Assembly: GCA_028571685.1 (NCBI GenBank)
Contig: CM053152.1
Location: forward strand, 22,266,001-22,330,000
DNA: 64,000 nucleotides
Direction of reading: 5' to 3'
Source: Heterohyrax brucei
Taxonomy: Eukaryota; Chordata; Mammalia; Hyracoidea; Procaviidae
The notes beneath the pieces are model-generated. The model was not told the DNA's origin. It did not search any database and worked only from the letters and a program-made list of their open reading frames with translations. Both the position numbers and the translations under genes were made by a program. Shown piece by piece: positions 34,150-47,036 of this stretch; position 1 is the stretch's first letter, and each line of letters begins with the position of its first letter.

Positions 34150-34624
34150 TTAATGAGAGGATCTGAGAGTAGTACTACAGAATTCAGATAGAAAATGCAT
34201 TCCTGATGCTGTTGAGAGTTTTATATTATCATGGAAGGAATGGAGGGATTAGGGAAGAGTTCCCTCCCCTGGGGTGTTTGCTTACACAGCAACCATTGTT
34301 CCAAAAGCAGGGGATGCTTGTGGATTGAAGAGGTTATTTTTTACCAGAGCTGTCTCCAGAATGAGGAAAAATCAAGATCCAGACACCTTCCTGCCACCAG
34401 CAGGCCTGTTTCAGTATTACTGTGTGGACTGGGGTGATAAACTCCCAGAAAGAGTTTGCATGTGATGCCTGGCACAGAGAGAGGAACCTCAAAGACAGCA
34501 TTTTCTGCTTCTGTGAAGGATTTGCCTTTGTGACCTCAGAAAGAGCCTTTCAGGCTCCAGCCTCCAAAAGCTTCTCCTGGATAAAGCAAAGATCACACCC
34601 ACCCAAATGCTAAAAACATGACAG
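34150..34624. other. Unassigned stretch
   Basis: Moderate GC, no repeat recognised. The overlapping small frames (61-68 codons) have no family features. Confidence 0.35.
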
Positions 34625-34845
34625 GAACCTTAGGAAACACTGTTAGTCTGTCAGTATGTCGTGCTGTGGTGACCTGCATGTTGCTCTGATGCTAGAAACT
34701 ATGCCACTGGTATTTCAAGTACCAGCAGGGTCATCCACTGTGGACTTGTTTCAGCAGGTCTTCCAGACTAAGATAGACTAGGATCTACTCGCAGTCTCTG
34801 AAAATCAGCCAATAAAAACCTCATGGATAACAACAATGGGGAATA
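34625..34845 (+). mobile_element. RTE-5'/composite-SINE body fragment
   Basis: The blocks GTCAGTATGTCGTGCTGTGG, GCATGTTGCTCTGATGCTAG, ATTTCAAGTACCAGCAGGGT, TCTTCCAGACTAAGATAGAC and AAAATCAGCCAATAAAAACC follow the body shared by the composite SINEs at 56610 and 57165. From memory this body is also the 5' region of the RTE. No tRNA head is present. Confidence 0.65.
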
Positions 34846-34849
34846 AAAC

Positions 34850-36065
34850 ACTTTGTTTTGGTTTGGTTTTGTTTTTCGCAAATATTTCCACTAACCTTCT
34901 CTGTGCCCCAAATTGTGATCCCTGTGTCCTTAATACTTACAAGGAAAGGGGGAAATGATTTTGGAGAATAAAATGTTTTAGCCTGGAAATAGTTTCTTAC
35001 TTGTACAGTTGAGAACAGTTTATTATGGGTCTGTTTAGTGTCTTGGTCAAGGGAGGGAAGGAATAAAATACTGATCCAAGAAGCCATCTTGTGCTACAGA
35101 GTGATGAAGTACATTTTTGGGGGCTGAGGCACTCCTTTGGGCTAGACTTCCTTGCAGAGTAAGACCAACTCAGCAGGTACAGGAATAGAACAGTTCCCTG
35201 GGAAAAGATTATTAGTGAAACCAGAGGCTTATCTAGTCCAGAGTCTCTGGGGTAAATACACAAAGGCAGAGAACTAATCTACTCCAAGAAGAAGAAAGAG
35301 AGTGCTCCTTAACCCTAATTTGATGTATCACTCATATAGTGGGTAGGAAAGTTCTTTCAAGCCCCTTTGGCCTAGGTAGTAAATTATCCCTCATGTTTCT
35401 GTTTTGTGGTAGTCAGTGAGCAGTGAGTCATCCAGTGACTCACAGCCTCATCATCAATGTATATTTAGGGGCGCCCACTGGGTGCTCAGGTTCATACTGA
35501 TAAGGAAAGTTGGCCTTTGTTGTGCCTGAGTCTTTCATCCGAGCTACGTGTTTTCTGTGTTTTCTTAGCTGCCACAGCCATCCTGACGGTCTCATACCAC
35601 TGAGATGACAGGCATGCATGTGTAATTTTCTTTGAAACTAGGCAGAGAGAACATTACATACGGGGGAGATTTTTTAACTTACACCCACGTATTGGGCCTG
35701 CTATGTAAAATTATTTTCATTTTTATGTTGTTTTAACAGAAGGAAGCACATTGATGCTCTGTTTAGGAAAAGTGCCTTATATTCTGCTGCTGAAGACCTT
35801 GTATACCTCTCCTAACTTCCCACGGCATCTGCTTCCTCATTTACTGTCTACTTCCCTAATTTTATAGCAATACCTCATTATAATTCAAATGAATTCTAGA
35901 AAGGACAAACACAAATTTCTTTATTTCAAAGGATCTTCTTGGGCCACACATCCCTCCTCCCAGGCTACATCCACTGGTAGTTTCCCTGTGTATGCTTGAT
36001 CACTTGAGCTGGTTTACAGGAGGTTTACACAAGATGCTGTCACTAGCAAGAAATGAACTGCTGAG
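34850..36065. other. Unassigned stretch
   Basis: No repeat, coding or RNA signal I can support in 1.2 kb. Confidence 0.35.
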
Positions 36066-36069
36066 AATT

Positions 36070-36450
36070 TGCACTCTGATTCAGGCACATTCATTCAACA
36101 AACATTTGTTGAATACCACTATGTACCAGATACACTCTAGTAACTGAGGATACAAGGATGTAAAAACAGAAAATGTGGGGTTTTTGTGTGTGTGTGTAGT
36201 TTACATTCTACTGGTGGTAGGGCAAGTCTACTTAAACATTATCAACGAGTAAATTTTAAGGAAGGTTATGAGAGCTATAGGAAAAATAGAACAGGGTTGA
36301 AGGATAAGGACTGCTGGTGTTTGGGCAGGGACTGAAATTTTTCAGTCAGAGCTTCAGGTTAGGCTTCACTGCAAAGGTAACACTTGAGCAAAGGTTTGAA
36401 GGTGAGTGAGTGAGCCATAGGATGTAGGGAAGAGATCCATGTAGAGCATA
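36070..36450 (-). mobile_element. Ancient L2-type repeat
   Basis: CATTCATTCAACAAACATTT, then a TGAATACCACTATGTACCAG block, and later ACACTTGAGCAAAGGTTTGA followed by GTGAGTGAGTGAGCC make the ordered set of an old, common mammalian repeat. I place it with L2 in antisense orientation from memory. It contains a short TG run near 36185. Confidence 0.5.
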
Positions 36451-36659
36451 TAAGTAAATATATGCCATTCCATCTACAAACAAGTATATATCAAACTCTT
36501 ATTTTGAGGCTAGTTTTTTATCAGAGGCTGACGTGAGGCATATATTCTCAGGTGAAAAAGAAAAGGAGCTATGGTCTAATTAAAGAGATAAATCTGGGAA
36601 AGGCTTAAGTGTGTATTTGTTTTAGTTAATTAAGATTAATAATGTAGATTTGATTCACA

Positions 36660-36870
36660 TTGAGTGGTACAAACCATTAACATGCTCAGCTGGTAACCAG
36701 AAGGTTGAAGATTCAAGTCCACCTAGAAGTGCCTTGGAAGAAAAGCCTAAAGATTTACTTCTGAAAAATCAGCCATTGGAAAGCCTATAGAACACAGTTC
36801 TATTCCAACACACGTGGGGTCACCACAAGTCAGAATAAACTCAGTAGCAACTGATAATGGTTTGGATTCA
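36660..36870 (+). mobile_element. AfroSINE, longer variant
   Basis: tRNA-like head with GCTCAGCTGGTAACCAGAAG and GATTCAAGTCCACC, then the extra middle segment TTCTGAAAAATCAGCCATTG, and tail CACAAGTCAGAATAAACTCA. It is ~210 bp against ~160 bp for the short form. Confidence 0.82.
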
Positions 36871-37116
36871 CATTATATTATGTTAATATCTATAAGTGCA
36901 TTAGTTCAGAGATAATAGACATTGATACGCATATGAATACCTGGAAAAAGCCTAATGACAGAAGCCAGGTAGGAGGTATGGCCTGAAGGATAAAGGTTTG
37001 CACATCTGTGTAGATGCCTGGGTGTGTGCAGACTTCAAAAGGGAGGAAGAAGAGATCCTGGGGTAGAAACATGGTTGGTTCATTGAAGACTCTAAACAGC
37101 CAACATAGCAGGAAAA

Positions 37117-37265
37117 AAAAAAATCTGTTGAAATCGAGTTGATTGCTACACTACAGGACAGTGTAGAACTGCCACACAGAGTTTCCAAAGAGTGCCTGGC
37201 AGATTTAAACTGCCACACCTTTGGTTAGCAGCCATAGCACTTAGACACTATGTTACCACGGTTTG
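37117..37265 (-). mobile_element. AfroSINE
   Basis: A-run, TTGAAATCGAGTTGATTGCT, CACAGAGTTTCCAAAGAGTG, CACACCTTTGGTTAGCAGCC and a GTTACCACGGTTT head give an antisense, moderately diverged copy. Confidence 0.82.
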
Positions 37266-38684
37266 TGTGAATTAGGGTAGGAGCAGGTAAAGCTGTAGAA
37301 GTAGAGGAAGTAAACTACCCAAAAGCCACCCAGATTTGTACTGACAAAGGAGATCTATCCAACTTTTTCTGCAAAGTGAAGAACCCAGTGTTCATCTCCC
37401 ATTGCTGCTAATAGCGCACTGAACCTCCTCTCCCATCTGACATTGTTCATCTTCCTTATGGAAGATTTCCACATGCCCCCAACTATAGCTCCTTAGAGTA
37501 CATCATATTCCCCCAAAGATGGTTTTCCCCCTCGATGGTTTTCCAGACTCCCCATTCTCCTCTCAATATCCAGTGCTCCCAGAGGCACTCTACAGAGCTG
37601 ATTCAACTATTTCTCCATAGTGGAACCTGCAATCACTGGCCTGTTGTCTAGTATCAGATATCCACTCATAAGGTGGGTTACTTTGATTTTTAACAGCCCA
37701 AATACAGAAAAATCTTTTCTTTCTCAAGGAACAAAAGATGATGGGCCTAGACCTTCAGAATATTCAGGGTTATCTACAGATTGAAGCATGCAAGGTAGGG
37801 CACACACGCCTGAAACTTCTTTTGTGCCACCAACACAAAAGGCTCAACCCTTAAGTGGAGAAAATACTTTCTGCTCCTCAAAGGATGAGTCATCACCTCT
37901 GTGGCCATGAAGGGAACTCTCAGGGATCCCTTTAAAAAAAGTTTTAAAATAAATTGTAAATATATCCATCAGTAGGTTTCCTCCTACACAAACAATAACC
38001 AGCAAGACAATTTAATGGGAAGAAAGAATATGTTCTATATTAGACTCCCTATTAGTTTGTCAATCTAGACTCTTAAGCTCTGAAAAATGAATTTGGCCAT
38101 CCATATGGGCAAGCAACACTCTTCCAGCCACAATTTTGTGCCATGTGACTTTGATCTTTGGTTAAATGTACTTTAAATTAGCAGGTAGATATTTAATCCA
38201 AGCTTGGCCAATCCACATCACATCCTTGGAAACTGATACACAGAAGGATATAATGCATAAATTCAGACCCTGTCTACAGCCATATTTCTATACTGTGGAC
38301 GAGAAAACAAGAGGAAGGTGGTCCACGGAGAGAAACAGCACAGTGGAGCAGATGCACAAAGAAGGGTGAAAAAAGGTGGTCTAGGCCTCAAGTTGCTGGT
38401 TCTAATTTATTCCTGAGGCTAGCTGTATTTCTATCCCTGGAATTCCATGAGCTACTCTTATAGTCTAGTAGTAAATTATATATTTTACTGAAGTTACTTT
38501 CAATGTTTTTATATTATTTACAGTAAAAAAAAAAAAGAAACACATTAGCAACAGAACATCTAAAATCCCTAGGGATGGGAGGAATATAAGTGCCATAACA
38601 TAATGAAAAAGTCTAAATAACTGCATATAAACTTTAAATATTTTTTTCATTCATGTGAGTGAATAGCTTGTTCTTAAAAAGCAA
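37266..38684. other. Unassigned stretch
   Basis: No clear family. CCAAGCTTGGCCAATCCACA near 38200 faintly recalls old LTR sequence but is too short to call. Confidence 0.35.
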
Positions 38685-38765
38685 AACACTAAACCCATTA
38701 CCACTGATTTGATTCCAATTCATTGCAACCCTGTAGGACAGCCAGGAACTGTACCCAAATTTGCA
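38685..38765 (-). mobile_element. AfroSINE 3' fragment
   Basis: CTAAACCCATTACCACTGAT and TCCAATTCATTGCAACCCTG match the antisense SINE tail. Head missing. Confidence 0.65.
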
Positions 38766-38890
38766 TCCAGATGAGTGAAACAGAATGAGTGGTGCAAAAA
38801 TAGACCAACATTCATGTGAAAATTCATTTTCAGTCAAAAATTCCAATAGGCAAGGATATAGGTTGACTCAGGACTGAGGTCCACTGAGAG

Positions 38891-38961
38891 TGAGGGAGGG
38901 AGGGAAAAAGGAAGGCAGGAAGGAAAGAAGGGAAGAAGAAAGGAACAAGGGAAGGAAGGAG
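38891..38961. repeat. (GGAA)n-like purine tract
   Basis: Seventy bp of GGGA/GGAA/GAAG units, almost without pyrimidines on the plus strand. Confidence 0.85.
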
Positions 38962-39370
38962 TAATTTATGACTTCCTTGGAGTACCAAATCCAAATACCA
39001 CTTTTTGTTAGGTGCCTTCTAATGCTACATATTATACAGTTGTAGGTAGGTCTGTGTTCTCATTTCTTTATATAAACAGAGTCAGTACTCATTTGCCTTA
39101 CAAAATCATAATGTATCTGGACTGTTACACCCTCCTACTTTTCATAAATACTTAACCAGTACCATAAGGATCTTAAATTCCCTCATTGTTCTACTCTTAT
39201 CCAATATGTGTGTGACCTCTTATTGTACTGTAAAAATGAGGTGACCTCTAAGACTAATTTTAGCTATCTGCATGTTGATTTAGCTCAGTAAGGACATAAG
39301 ATTTGCAATGAGAAGTTAAAATTTTGTCCAAGTAAGGTTTTTGTTTTTTTCTTTTTAAAAAATCTAGGAC

Positions 39371-39590
39371 AGGGGTTGACAAACAGCAGCCACTAGTCAG
39401 TTCCAGACTGTTGCCTGCTTCATAAAGTTTTAATAGAACACAGTCATACCCAGTTATTTTTATATTGTCTATAGTTACTTTTGTCTTACCATATCAGAAC
39501 TGAGTAGTTGTGATACAGACCACTTGTCCATCAAAGTCTTTTTAAAATATTTGCTATCTGGCCCTTTATAGAAAAAGTAAAAATCATACA
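39371..39590. mobile_element. hAT-type DNA transposon remnant
   Basis: It starts CAGGGGTTGACAAAC and runs through GTTTTAATAGAACACAGTCA to TTTGCTATCTGGCCCTTTAT. This is the order of a common non-autonomous mammalian hAT (MER-type) element whose two ends carry CAGGGGT inverted repeats. The right terminus is eroded. Confidence 0.6.
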
Positions 39591-41130
39591 TACCCTGATA
39601 AAGGATATGATTAATCCAAAGGAAGCAAATAAATTACTTGCTCCTAACCATTCATATTTTACTATGGCACAGACAATTAAGAAGATGCTTCAGTCTCAAT
39701 GACTCAGTTGAAATACTTTCTAACTTTTCTGAAATTTCCACTCCACTGTATAATTCAAGTTCTCAGTAGCCAAACTTCTTTCCTAAGAATCTAAACATGA
39801 ACAGGCCTTTTGTGCATTAATGTTAGCTCTCCAACAAGCTTCTACTCTGAGCCTGTCTAATTATCACAAACAACCTACCTAATTATCATAAACCTAATTT
39901 GTACATGAGATCTAGACAAGCACTTAATGCTCAGATTCAGCTGTATGGGAAGTATAAGACCCGTTAGGAAAAGCCTACTCCCTTGTCAGTGGTGACAGCA
40001 GGTGAGCCAGTGGAAGCTTCTGCCGATTTGGCTTCAGGGTATCCTTTAAAATCCCACTACTTTTCCTTCATTACTCAATTATTTAACCTTCGTTTGGAAA
40101 CTATCTATGCCCTGCATAGATACAGAAAATCCAGTCTTAATCTTGTATATTGGTGAGTCGTATCTTAAAACTGATAGAGAAAAATGCCAGATGAGAATGT
40201 TATCCCTTGCCAGAAGCAAAATATTTACAGATATAAAAGCTGATTGCACTTACTAGAGCTTGTTAGCTAGAAATGAAGGATAATTGCCACTGATAATAGA
40301 TAGACTTTTGAAGAGCTTAATAATTTTGGAATTCTGCGGAAATAAGAGTTCTTGACCTCAGCAAGAACCCAAATTTAAAACGACCTGCAAATTAAAAACC
40401 ATTTGAGTACTCTGATGCTTTCTAAAGTTGTGGATATTATAAAACTAGGGTCTCATACAAATATTAGAGTGGCTAATGAAGGTATCTACAGATCTTTGTG
40501 GCATATAGGCAACATTCGCTGAGATTTTAGCTCTAGTGATAACCCAAGAGATTAAATATTCAGAGGAGATTAAATATTCAGAGAGTTTCAAAGAGACTTG
40601 TATAAAATACCAGTGATTGACTCCAAAGTTGTAGAGGAGTACTGGGAGAAATTGAGATTTCTGGCACTCTATGGATGGCTGCTTAGAAATACTGGAGAAA
40701 TCCAAATGAAATTCATAAGTGTTTTACATGAAATTACCCACCACTACAAGGGAAAATGGCCAGTTTATCAATGAATATTGATGTGGAAATTTTACTACAT
40801 GTCCGAGGATATTTCTGGTGCATATGTCTTCTATCACTAGCGTGATCTAGTGAAACTGTTACGGTGGGACATGGACAATAGGCCAATCCTCAGAGCCTCC
40901 TTTGAATACCTGCAAATGGATTTTAAAATCATACCCCCTGCAATGGGTTTGGAATAGGTCCTGCACGTCATTTTCTTATTCTTGGGATGGATTGCACCCT
41001 TTACTTGGTTGATAAGAACATCTCTAGTAGGGAAAAAAAAAAAAAAACAAAACAACTACTTAATGTTGTGCCAACACTTTATATAATTCCAACTTGTTAC
41101 TCTAGTAACAGGGCACTCATTTTACTGAGT
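39591..41130. other. Unassigned stretch
   Basis: Mostly unique-looking. It contains an 18-bp tandem duplication (40548-40583) and an A-run at 41032-41047 that may end an unrecognised retroposed piece. Confidence 0.35.
40548..40583. repeat. 18-bp perfect tandem duplication
   Basis: GAGATTAAATATTCAGAG occurs twice with no spacer. Confidence 0.95.
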
Positions 41131-41648
41131 ATAGCAGACTGACTCTCCCCTTAACTGTGGTCATCAACTATGATTTGCTTCTAATCAGTGCAATATGGCA
41201 AAGATGACGGAATGTCACTGCTATAGCTGCATCACATTATATAAGACTCATCTTGCTAGCAGTCTCATTCTAAAGACTCTCTTTACTGGTTTCATCGAGT
41301 AAGCAGGAATGTTAGAAAAGCTGAGAAACTGTAGACAGCCACTGAGAGCCTAAGGTGGCTCTGGCAAACAACCAGAAATGAGTTGAAGATCTCAGTCCTA
41401 TACCACAAAGAAATGAATTCTTGCAACAAATTGAATGAGTTTAGAAGCAAGTTCTCCACCAACAGAGTGAAAAGAGGAGAACACAGCCTGGCCAACACCT
41501 TGATTTCAGCCTTTTGAGATCCTAAACAGAGGGCCTATTCAAGCCTTGCCTGGACTCCTGACCCACGGAAACAGTGAGATGATAGATATGGGTAGTTTTA
41601 TTAGGTTTGTGATAATTTGTTACACAGAAATAAAAGCTAATACATCAG
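41131..41648 (+). mobile_element. MLT1-like LTR
   Basis: The 3' end, GACCCACGGAAACAGTGAGA followed by GTGATAATTTGTTACACAGA and AAATAAAAGCTAATAC, is characteristic of MaLR MLT1 LTRs. The upstream TCTAATCAGTGCAATATGGC block fits the same family. It is old, solo, with no internal genes and no readable target duplication. Confidence 0.62.
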
Positions 41649-43030
41649 GACTATTATTTAAGAGCTTTGTAAAGTTTTCCACTTACTCAGAAATATTACT
41701 GCCAATATCAGCCCAATCATCAGGAAACACAGAAAGAACAAATGGAATTCTGAAGTATAAATGAGCAAAGTTTTTTCAGAGATTCTTAAGGTTTCAGAGT
41801 GTAATGACAATAAGATCAATTTTTTCTGTGTTTTATCAATTCTTTTTATATGAATTAGTGGCTGGTGAACCGATGCATCTAGACATATCCCCTGATTCTA
41901 GAGTCCACATTGTTGCATAGAAATGTGGCTGAAGTTTTCTAGGAACACACGCAATGCACCCAGTATGAGCAGCCTTCATCAATAGGTATGAGTAGTCTTC
42001 CCTCAGTTCACCCTAAGCAACACTTCTATAATCTAAAACCTGGAACTTCATAACTTAATTTTCATATAAATAGAACTTGGAAAAGAACCAGAGAAAAGAT
42101 GCAATACATTTGAAGACTGGGTCACTTTTACTGATGTCACAAGTAAGATTCTGCACTTTTGCTCTATTCTGCCTAATTACCTCGATATTCCAAATTTTAT
42201 TGCCTGACACTGGAATATTCTTAATGAGTGGTACCAAAATGTTAGAACACTACTTTTCAACCCCATAAAGATATTTTGGCTAAAGATAGTTCATAGTGGC
42301 TCCCAGTGACTGTTACTAGGTTTACAGCATAAAATCCTTCTGAGTGCTCCCTGCAAATTGAACAGGGACTTGTTACCTTAGTAAACTGAAGCCTGCCTTC
42401 AGTAGAGCCCCAGATATTGCCCAACACATCTTGGCACATCAATTTACAGTGTAGTCACTATTAGCTTCTAGAAATTGTTGTTAAATAATACAGTTTAAGA
42501 AGAAAATGTGAATCCTAAAACTGGAAGGGAATTTTGGGTTATTTTCTTTTCATATTTATTCACTTTGTGCTTTATAAGAAGCTCAAAGTATAGGGATAAT
42601 CTTGCACAATATGGTTCAGGGGATGTAGAAGAATTAAACAATGCCACCAAAGCTATACAAACATTTGCCCTAGAGGCTCATGAAATTGGAAAGGTGGTGC
42701 TTCAGAATAGAGACACTGTAGATATATTGGACTTTTGGTGGGAAAAATGTTTCACTTTCATCTTTGTAGATCTCCTTGGGATCATTAATATTGTTTAAAA
42801 ATACCTAGAAATCATAAATTTAGGTAATCTGGCCAATTATCCCTATTATATCTGGTTCTGTGGACTTTTCATATTGGGAATAAGCTCTATTCTCTTGTTT
42901 TAATTTGAGCCCTCTTAATTCCTGGATGTTAAGTGGACAATACAGTAGGATCATAACACTTCTTTTGGTAGCTATTTGTACTAAAGTGTTTATCTATATG
43001 ATTTCCAGAGTCTTAATTCTGCTGTACTTT
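41649..43030. other. Unassigned stretch
   Basis: No repeat family or coding signal recognised. A 96-codon frame at 42508 has no domain features. Confidence 0.35.
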
Positions 43031-43033
43031 AAA

Positions 43034-43069
43034 ATACACACACACGTGCACACACACACACACACACAC
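43034..43069. repeat. (CA)n microsatellite
   Basis: An interrupted CA array of ~18 units immediately upstream of L1-E. Confidence 0.92.
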
Positions 43070-44259
43070 TTATGGCCAACATGGAACCACACACAGAAGC
43101 ACCACACCATCCCTCCACAGCAAAGACCCAAAAAACTAGGTAAAACAGAGATAAATATCAATCATGGAACTCAAAGTGTCAAATGAAGAGATAAAGATCT
43201 CAGCCAAACATTGAACAGAACAAGAAACTGACAGAGAACAGAGAGTGAGAAGGGATACAAGTGGAAGTCCCCTATCAGCTAACCTGGTATAGATTCACCA
43301 CCTTGAACTCCCGTTGGAGACCAGCTAACAAAGAACATGGGAAAGTAGCTTCATGGAACTCCCAGCAGAAGTCAAAGCATCCTGTAACCAGCAATATAGA
43401 TTTTCCTACCCTCTGTCCTCTCCCCATTGTTTTACCTCCAATGTCTCCTGGCAAGTTAGTGGTTCAGCCAGCCAGGAAGTGCAATGTCCATGCCAGTTGG
43501 ATTCACCTTGCCCACATTAGATATCAACAGACAGGGAGTATTCAAAAGCAACCTCAGGAGCTCCCAGCAGGACACAGATCACCCACTCTATACATCATAG
43601 TCTCCTTTATGCTTAACTGCACCATGTTGTGAACATTATATTCCTGAGCAGCACAGGCAGAGTCTACTAGAACCTGCCCAGCACTGCTTCCTAGCATGCT
43701 CTATCAGCCCTAGTACATGCCACAGGCAACCCATCCTATCTCCTCCTTTTAAGATGGATCTGCCTTGCTGCACCACAGCTGAGCAATTGGCTTATCCCAC
43801 TGAACAACAAAGTGAAAAATATGACCAGAGATAAGCAAACAAGAAGGGCACATGGCCCACTTCCTCTGACATAACCAAATGAAACAAAAAAGCAGAACAA
43901 AACAAATGGATCTACAGTAAGAAAAAAGAGAGAGAGAAATAACTACTGGATATCCCAAGTACAAAAGACAATATCAAAACACATTTTTAAAAAAGAAAAG
44001 ATGATTCCAGTAGGTATCCAAAATAAAATACTAGAAGACTTTCCAGTAGACGAAAAGGCACTAGAATTACCTTATAGTGAATTCAAACCTCTAATATTCA
44101 GAACTATCCAACAGTAGAAGGAAAAAACAGACATAATTGAGAAAAAAATAGACAACTTCATTGAAAAAGCAGACAAATTCATGGAAGAATTCAGGAAAAT
44201 AATACAGGGGGAGGAACAAAATAAATTCACAACTAGAAACAATAGCGACTGGAAACTAT

Positions 44260-46067
44260 AGCCCCCAAGAAGATAAAATACCTAGGAATAAATCTAACTA
44301 GAGAAATAAGAGATCTTTACAGAGAAAACTACAAGACATTGCTACAAGAAACTAGGAGGAACTTACATAAGTGGAGTAGTCTGCCCTGTTAATGGATAGG
44401 AAGACTCAATATTGTGAAAATGTCTATTTTGCCCAAAGCACTTTACTTATATAATGCAATCATAATACAAATTCCAGTGACATTTTTTAATGAGGTGGAG
44501 AAACAAATTATCAGCTTTATTTGGAAAGGGAAGAAACCCCGAATAAGTAAAGCACTACTGAAAAAGAAGAACATGCTGGGAGGCCTCTCACTACCTGACT
44601 TTAAAACCTATTACACTGCCACCGTAGTCAAAACAGCCTGGTATTGGTACAAAAAGAGACATATAGACCAATGGAACAAAGTAGAAACCCCAGAGATGCC
44701 ACCATCCTCTTATGAACAGCTGATATTTGACAAAGGTCCTAAGATTTTGAACTGGGGTAAGAACAGTCTCTTTAACAAATGGTGCTGGCATAATTGGATA
44801 TCCATCTGCAAAAAATTGAAACAAGACCCATATCTCACACCTTATACAAAAATCAACTCAAATTGGATAAAAGACCTGAATATAAAGCTAAAACAATAAA
44901 GCTCATCCAAGATAAGATAGGATCAACAATGGACGTTTTAATACGCAATATAGACAGACTTCAAAATCTGACAAACAAAACACATTCATCACAAGAGAGA
45001 ATAGATAAATGGGAATTAATAAGAATCAAACACTTGTGCTCATCCAAAGACTTCATCAAAAGAATTAAAAGACCACCTACAGAATGGGAAAAAATATTTT
45101 GGCAACTCTGTGTCGGACCACCGCCTGATCTCCATAATCTATAATGTTTACAAAATATCAATAAGAAAAAGACAAATAATCCAATTAAGCGATGGGCAAA
45201 GGAGATGGACAGACACTTCTCTAAAGAGGAGATCCAGGCAGCCAAAAAACACATGCAGACATGTTCACGATCATTAATTATTAAAGAAATTCAAATCAAA
45301 ACAACAATGAGATACCACCTCACCCCAACAAGATTGGCCATGATCCAAAAAATGCAAAACAATAAATGTTGGAGAGGCTGTGGAGAGATTGGAACTCTCC
45401 TTCATTGTTGGTGGGATTGCAGAATGGTGCAACCTCTTTGGAAAGCAATTTGGCGTTACCTTAAAATAATGGATATAGATATACCATTTGACCCAGTAAT
45501 TCCTCTGCTCTGAATATATCCTACAAAATCAAGGCCATTCACACCAACTGCTACACACACACGAATGTTCGTTGCAGCACAGTCCATGATAGCAAAAAGA
45601 TGGAATCAACCCAGATGCCCAACAACAGAGGAATGGATGGGTAACCTTTGGTATATATACTCCATGAAATACTATACACTGATAAAGACCAACAATGATA
45701 GCAGGAAACATCTCTCAATTTGGTCTCAACTGGAGGACAGTATGTTGAGTGAAACTAATCAGCAACAGAAAGATAATTATTATATTAGACCCCTATGATA
45801 AAACTTAAAAGCATACTCATACATAATAGAAAAGACTCTTTGATGGCTACAAGGGTAGGGAAGGTGGGAGGGAGGGAAGGCAATGGGTGAAGGTTTAGAT
45901 TAGATTATTGTTAGAAATTTGGTAAGGTGAAATTGGTGACAATACACATTAGTAAGAAAATCAATATTAACGGGACTTCAACACAATTTGTGTACTCCTC
46001 CTCTCTTAACCCAGTATTGTAAGCACAGAGTATGTACACTTTCGTTTTTTATTTAATTAAAAAAAAT
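44260..46067 (+). mobile_element. L1-D: 5'-truncated L1 in L1-E
   Basis: It begins inside ORF2 (GCCCCCAAGAAGATAAAATA, equivalent to about 18358 in L1-A) and ends in an A-rich tail. The flanking 6-bp AACTAT at 44254-44259 and 46068-46073 is a possible short target duplication. The C-terminal part of ORF2p is readable as 44414-44899 ([20 protein letters not shown]), 44794-45144, 45205-45513 ([20 protein letters not shown]) and 45565-45798 (NQPRCPTTEEWMGNLWYIYS), with frameshifts. The 3'UTR is only ~270 bp, because about 0.75 kb present in L1-A is missing between GCACAGAGTA and TGTACACTTTC. Confidence 0.88.
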
Positions 46068-47036
46068 AACTATTAGAAATCCAAAAGATAAATTAAAAGA
46101 TTTCAGAAATGGATAATGAAGGGAATGATGGAAGACAGAATCAGTGAAGTTGAAGATAAAAACTTGGCTACAACTATTTTTGAGGAAAAATCAGAAAAAA
46201 GAATGAAAAAAATGAATAAACACTGAGAATTATGAAGGACAATTGAAACCAAAAATTTGTGAGTGATCAAAGTTCCAGAATAGGTGGATAAATGGAAAAC
46301 ACAGAGAGGATCAGTGAAGAACTACTGACAGAAAACTTCCCTAATATCACCAATGGGGAAAAGTTGACCATCTAAAAAGGTCAATGAACCCCATGTAGGA
46401 TAGACGCTAAAAGAAAATCACCAAAGTATATTATACTAAAGCTCACTAAAACTTACTAAGACAAAGAAAACATTCAGAGAGCAACTTGAGAAAAACAAAT
46501 AGTTACATACATAGGAGAGATGGTAAGACTGAAATCCAATTACTTGGCAGAAACCATGCAGGCCAGAAGGCAGTGGGATGATATTTATATAAAACCTTGA
46601 AAGAAAAAAAGTTGCCCACCACGAATAATACATCCTGTAAAAGTCTTGTTCAAATATGATAGTGAAATTCAGACATTTCCAGATAAACAGAAATGAAGCA
46701 AATATATTAAAGAAAAAAAAAACTAACAAGAATTATTAAAGGGAGTTCTTTGGTCTGAGAACAAACAATATCAGACCACAGCCTAAATCTGGAACACAAG
46801 ATTGTACCAGCCAGATACCAGCCTAAGAAGTGATCTCTCAAAGACTATCCAAAACCAAAAAATAATTATACAGCGGAACCACTGAGGTCAATCTGTAAAT
46901 GATAACAATGTTAGAGCAATAAAAAAAGGAATAAACAGCACAGGTATAGAACTTTCTGGTGCAGTGGAAGACAGGGAATAATAGATGGGTTCAAACCTAG
47001 AAAGATAAGGGTAGTTTTCAAGATAACCACAAAGAA

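Noticed and set aside
38891-38961. GGAA tract as an ETS-factor enhancer
   Set aside because: Only a short impure microsatellite with no neighbouring regulatory evidence.
42508-42798. 96-codon frame as a small gene
   Set aside because: No similarity recognised and no supporting signals.
44254-46073. AACTAT flanks of L1-D as a firm target-site duplication
   Set aside because: Six bp in A/T-rich DNA is too short to be decisive; recorded only as possible.
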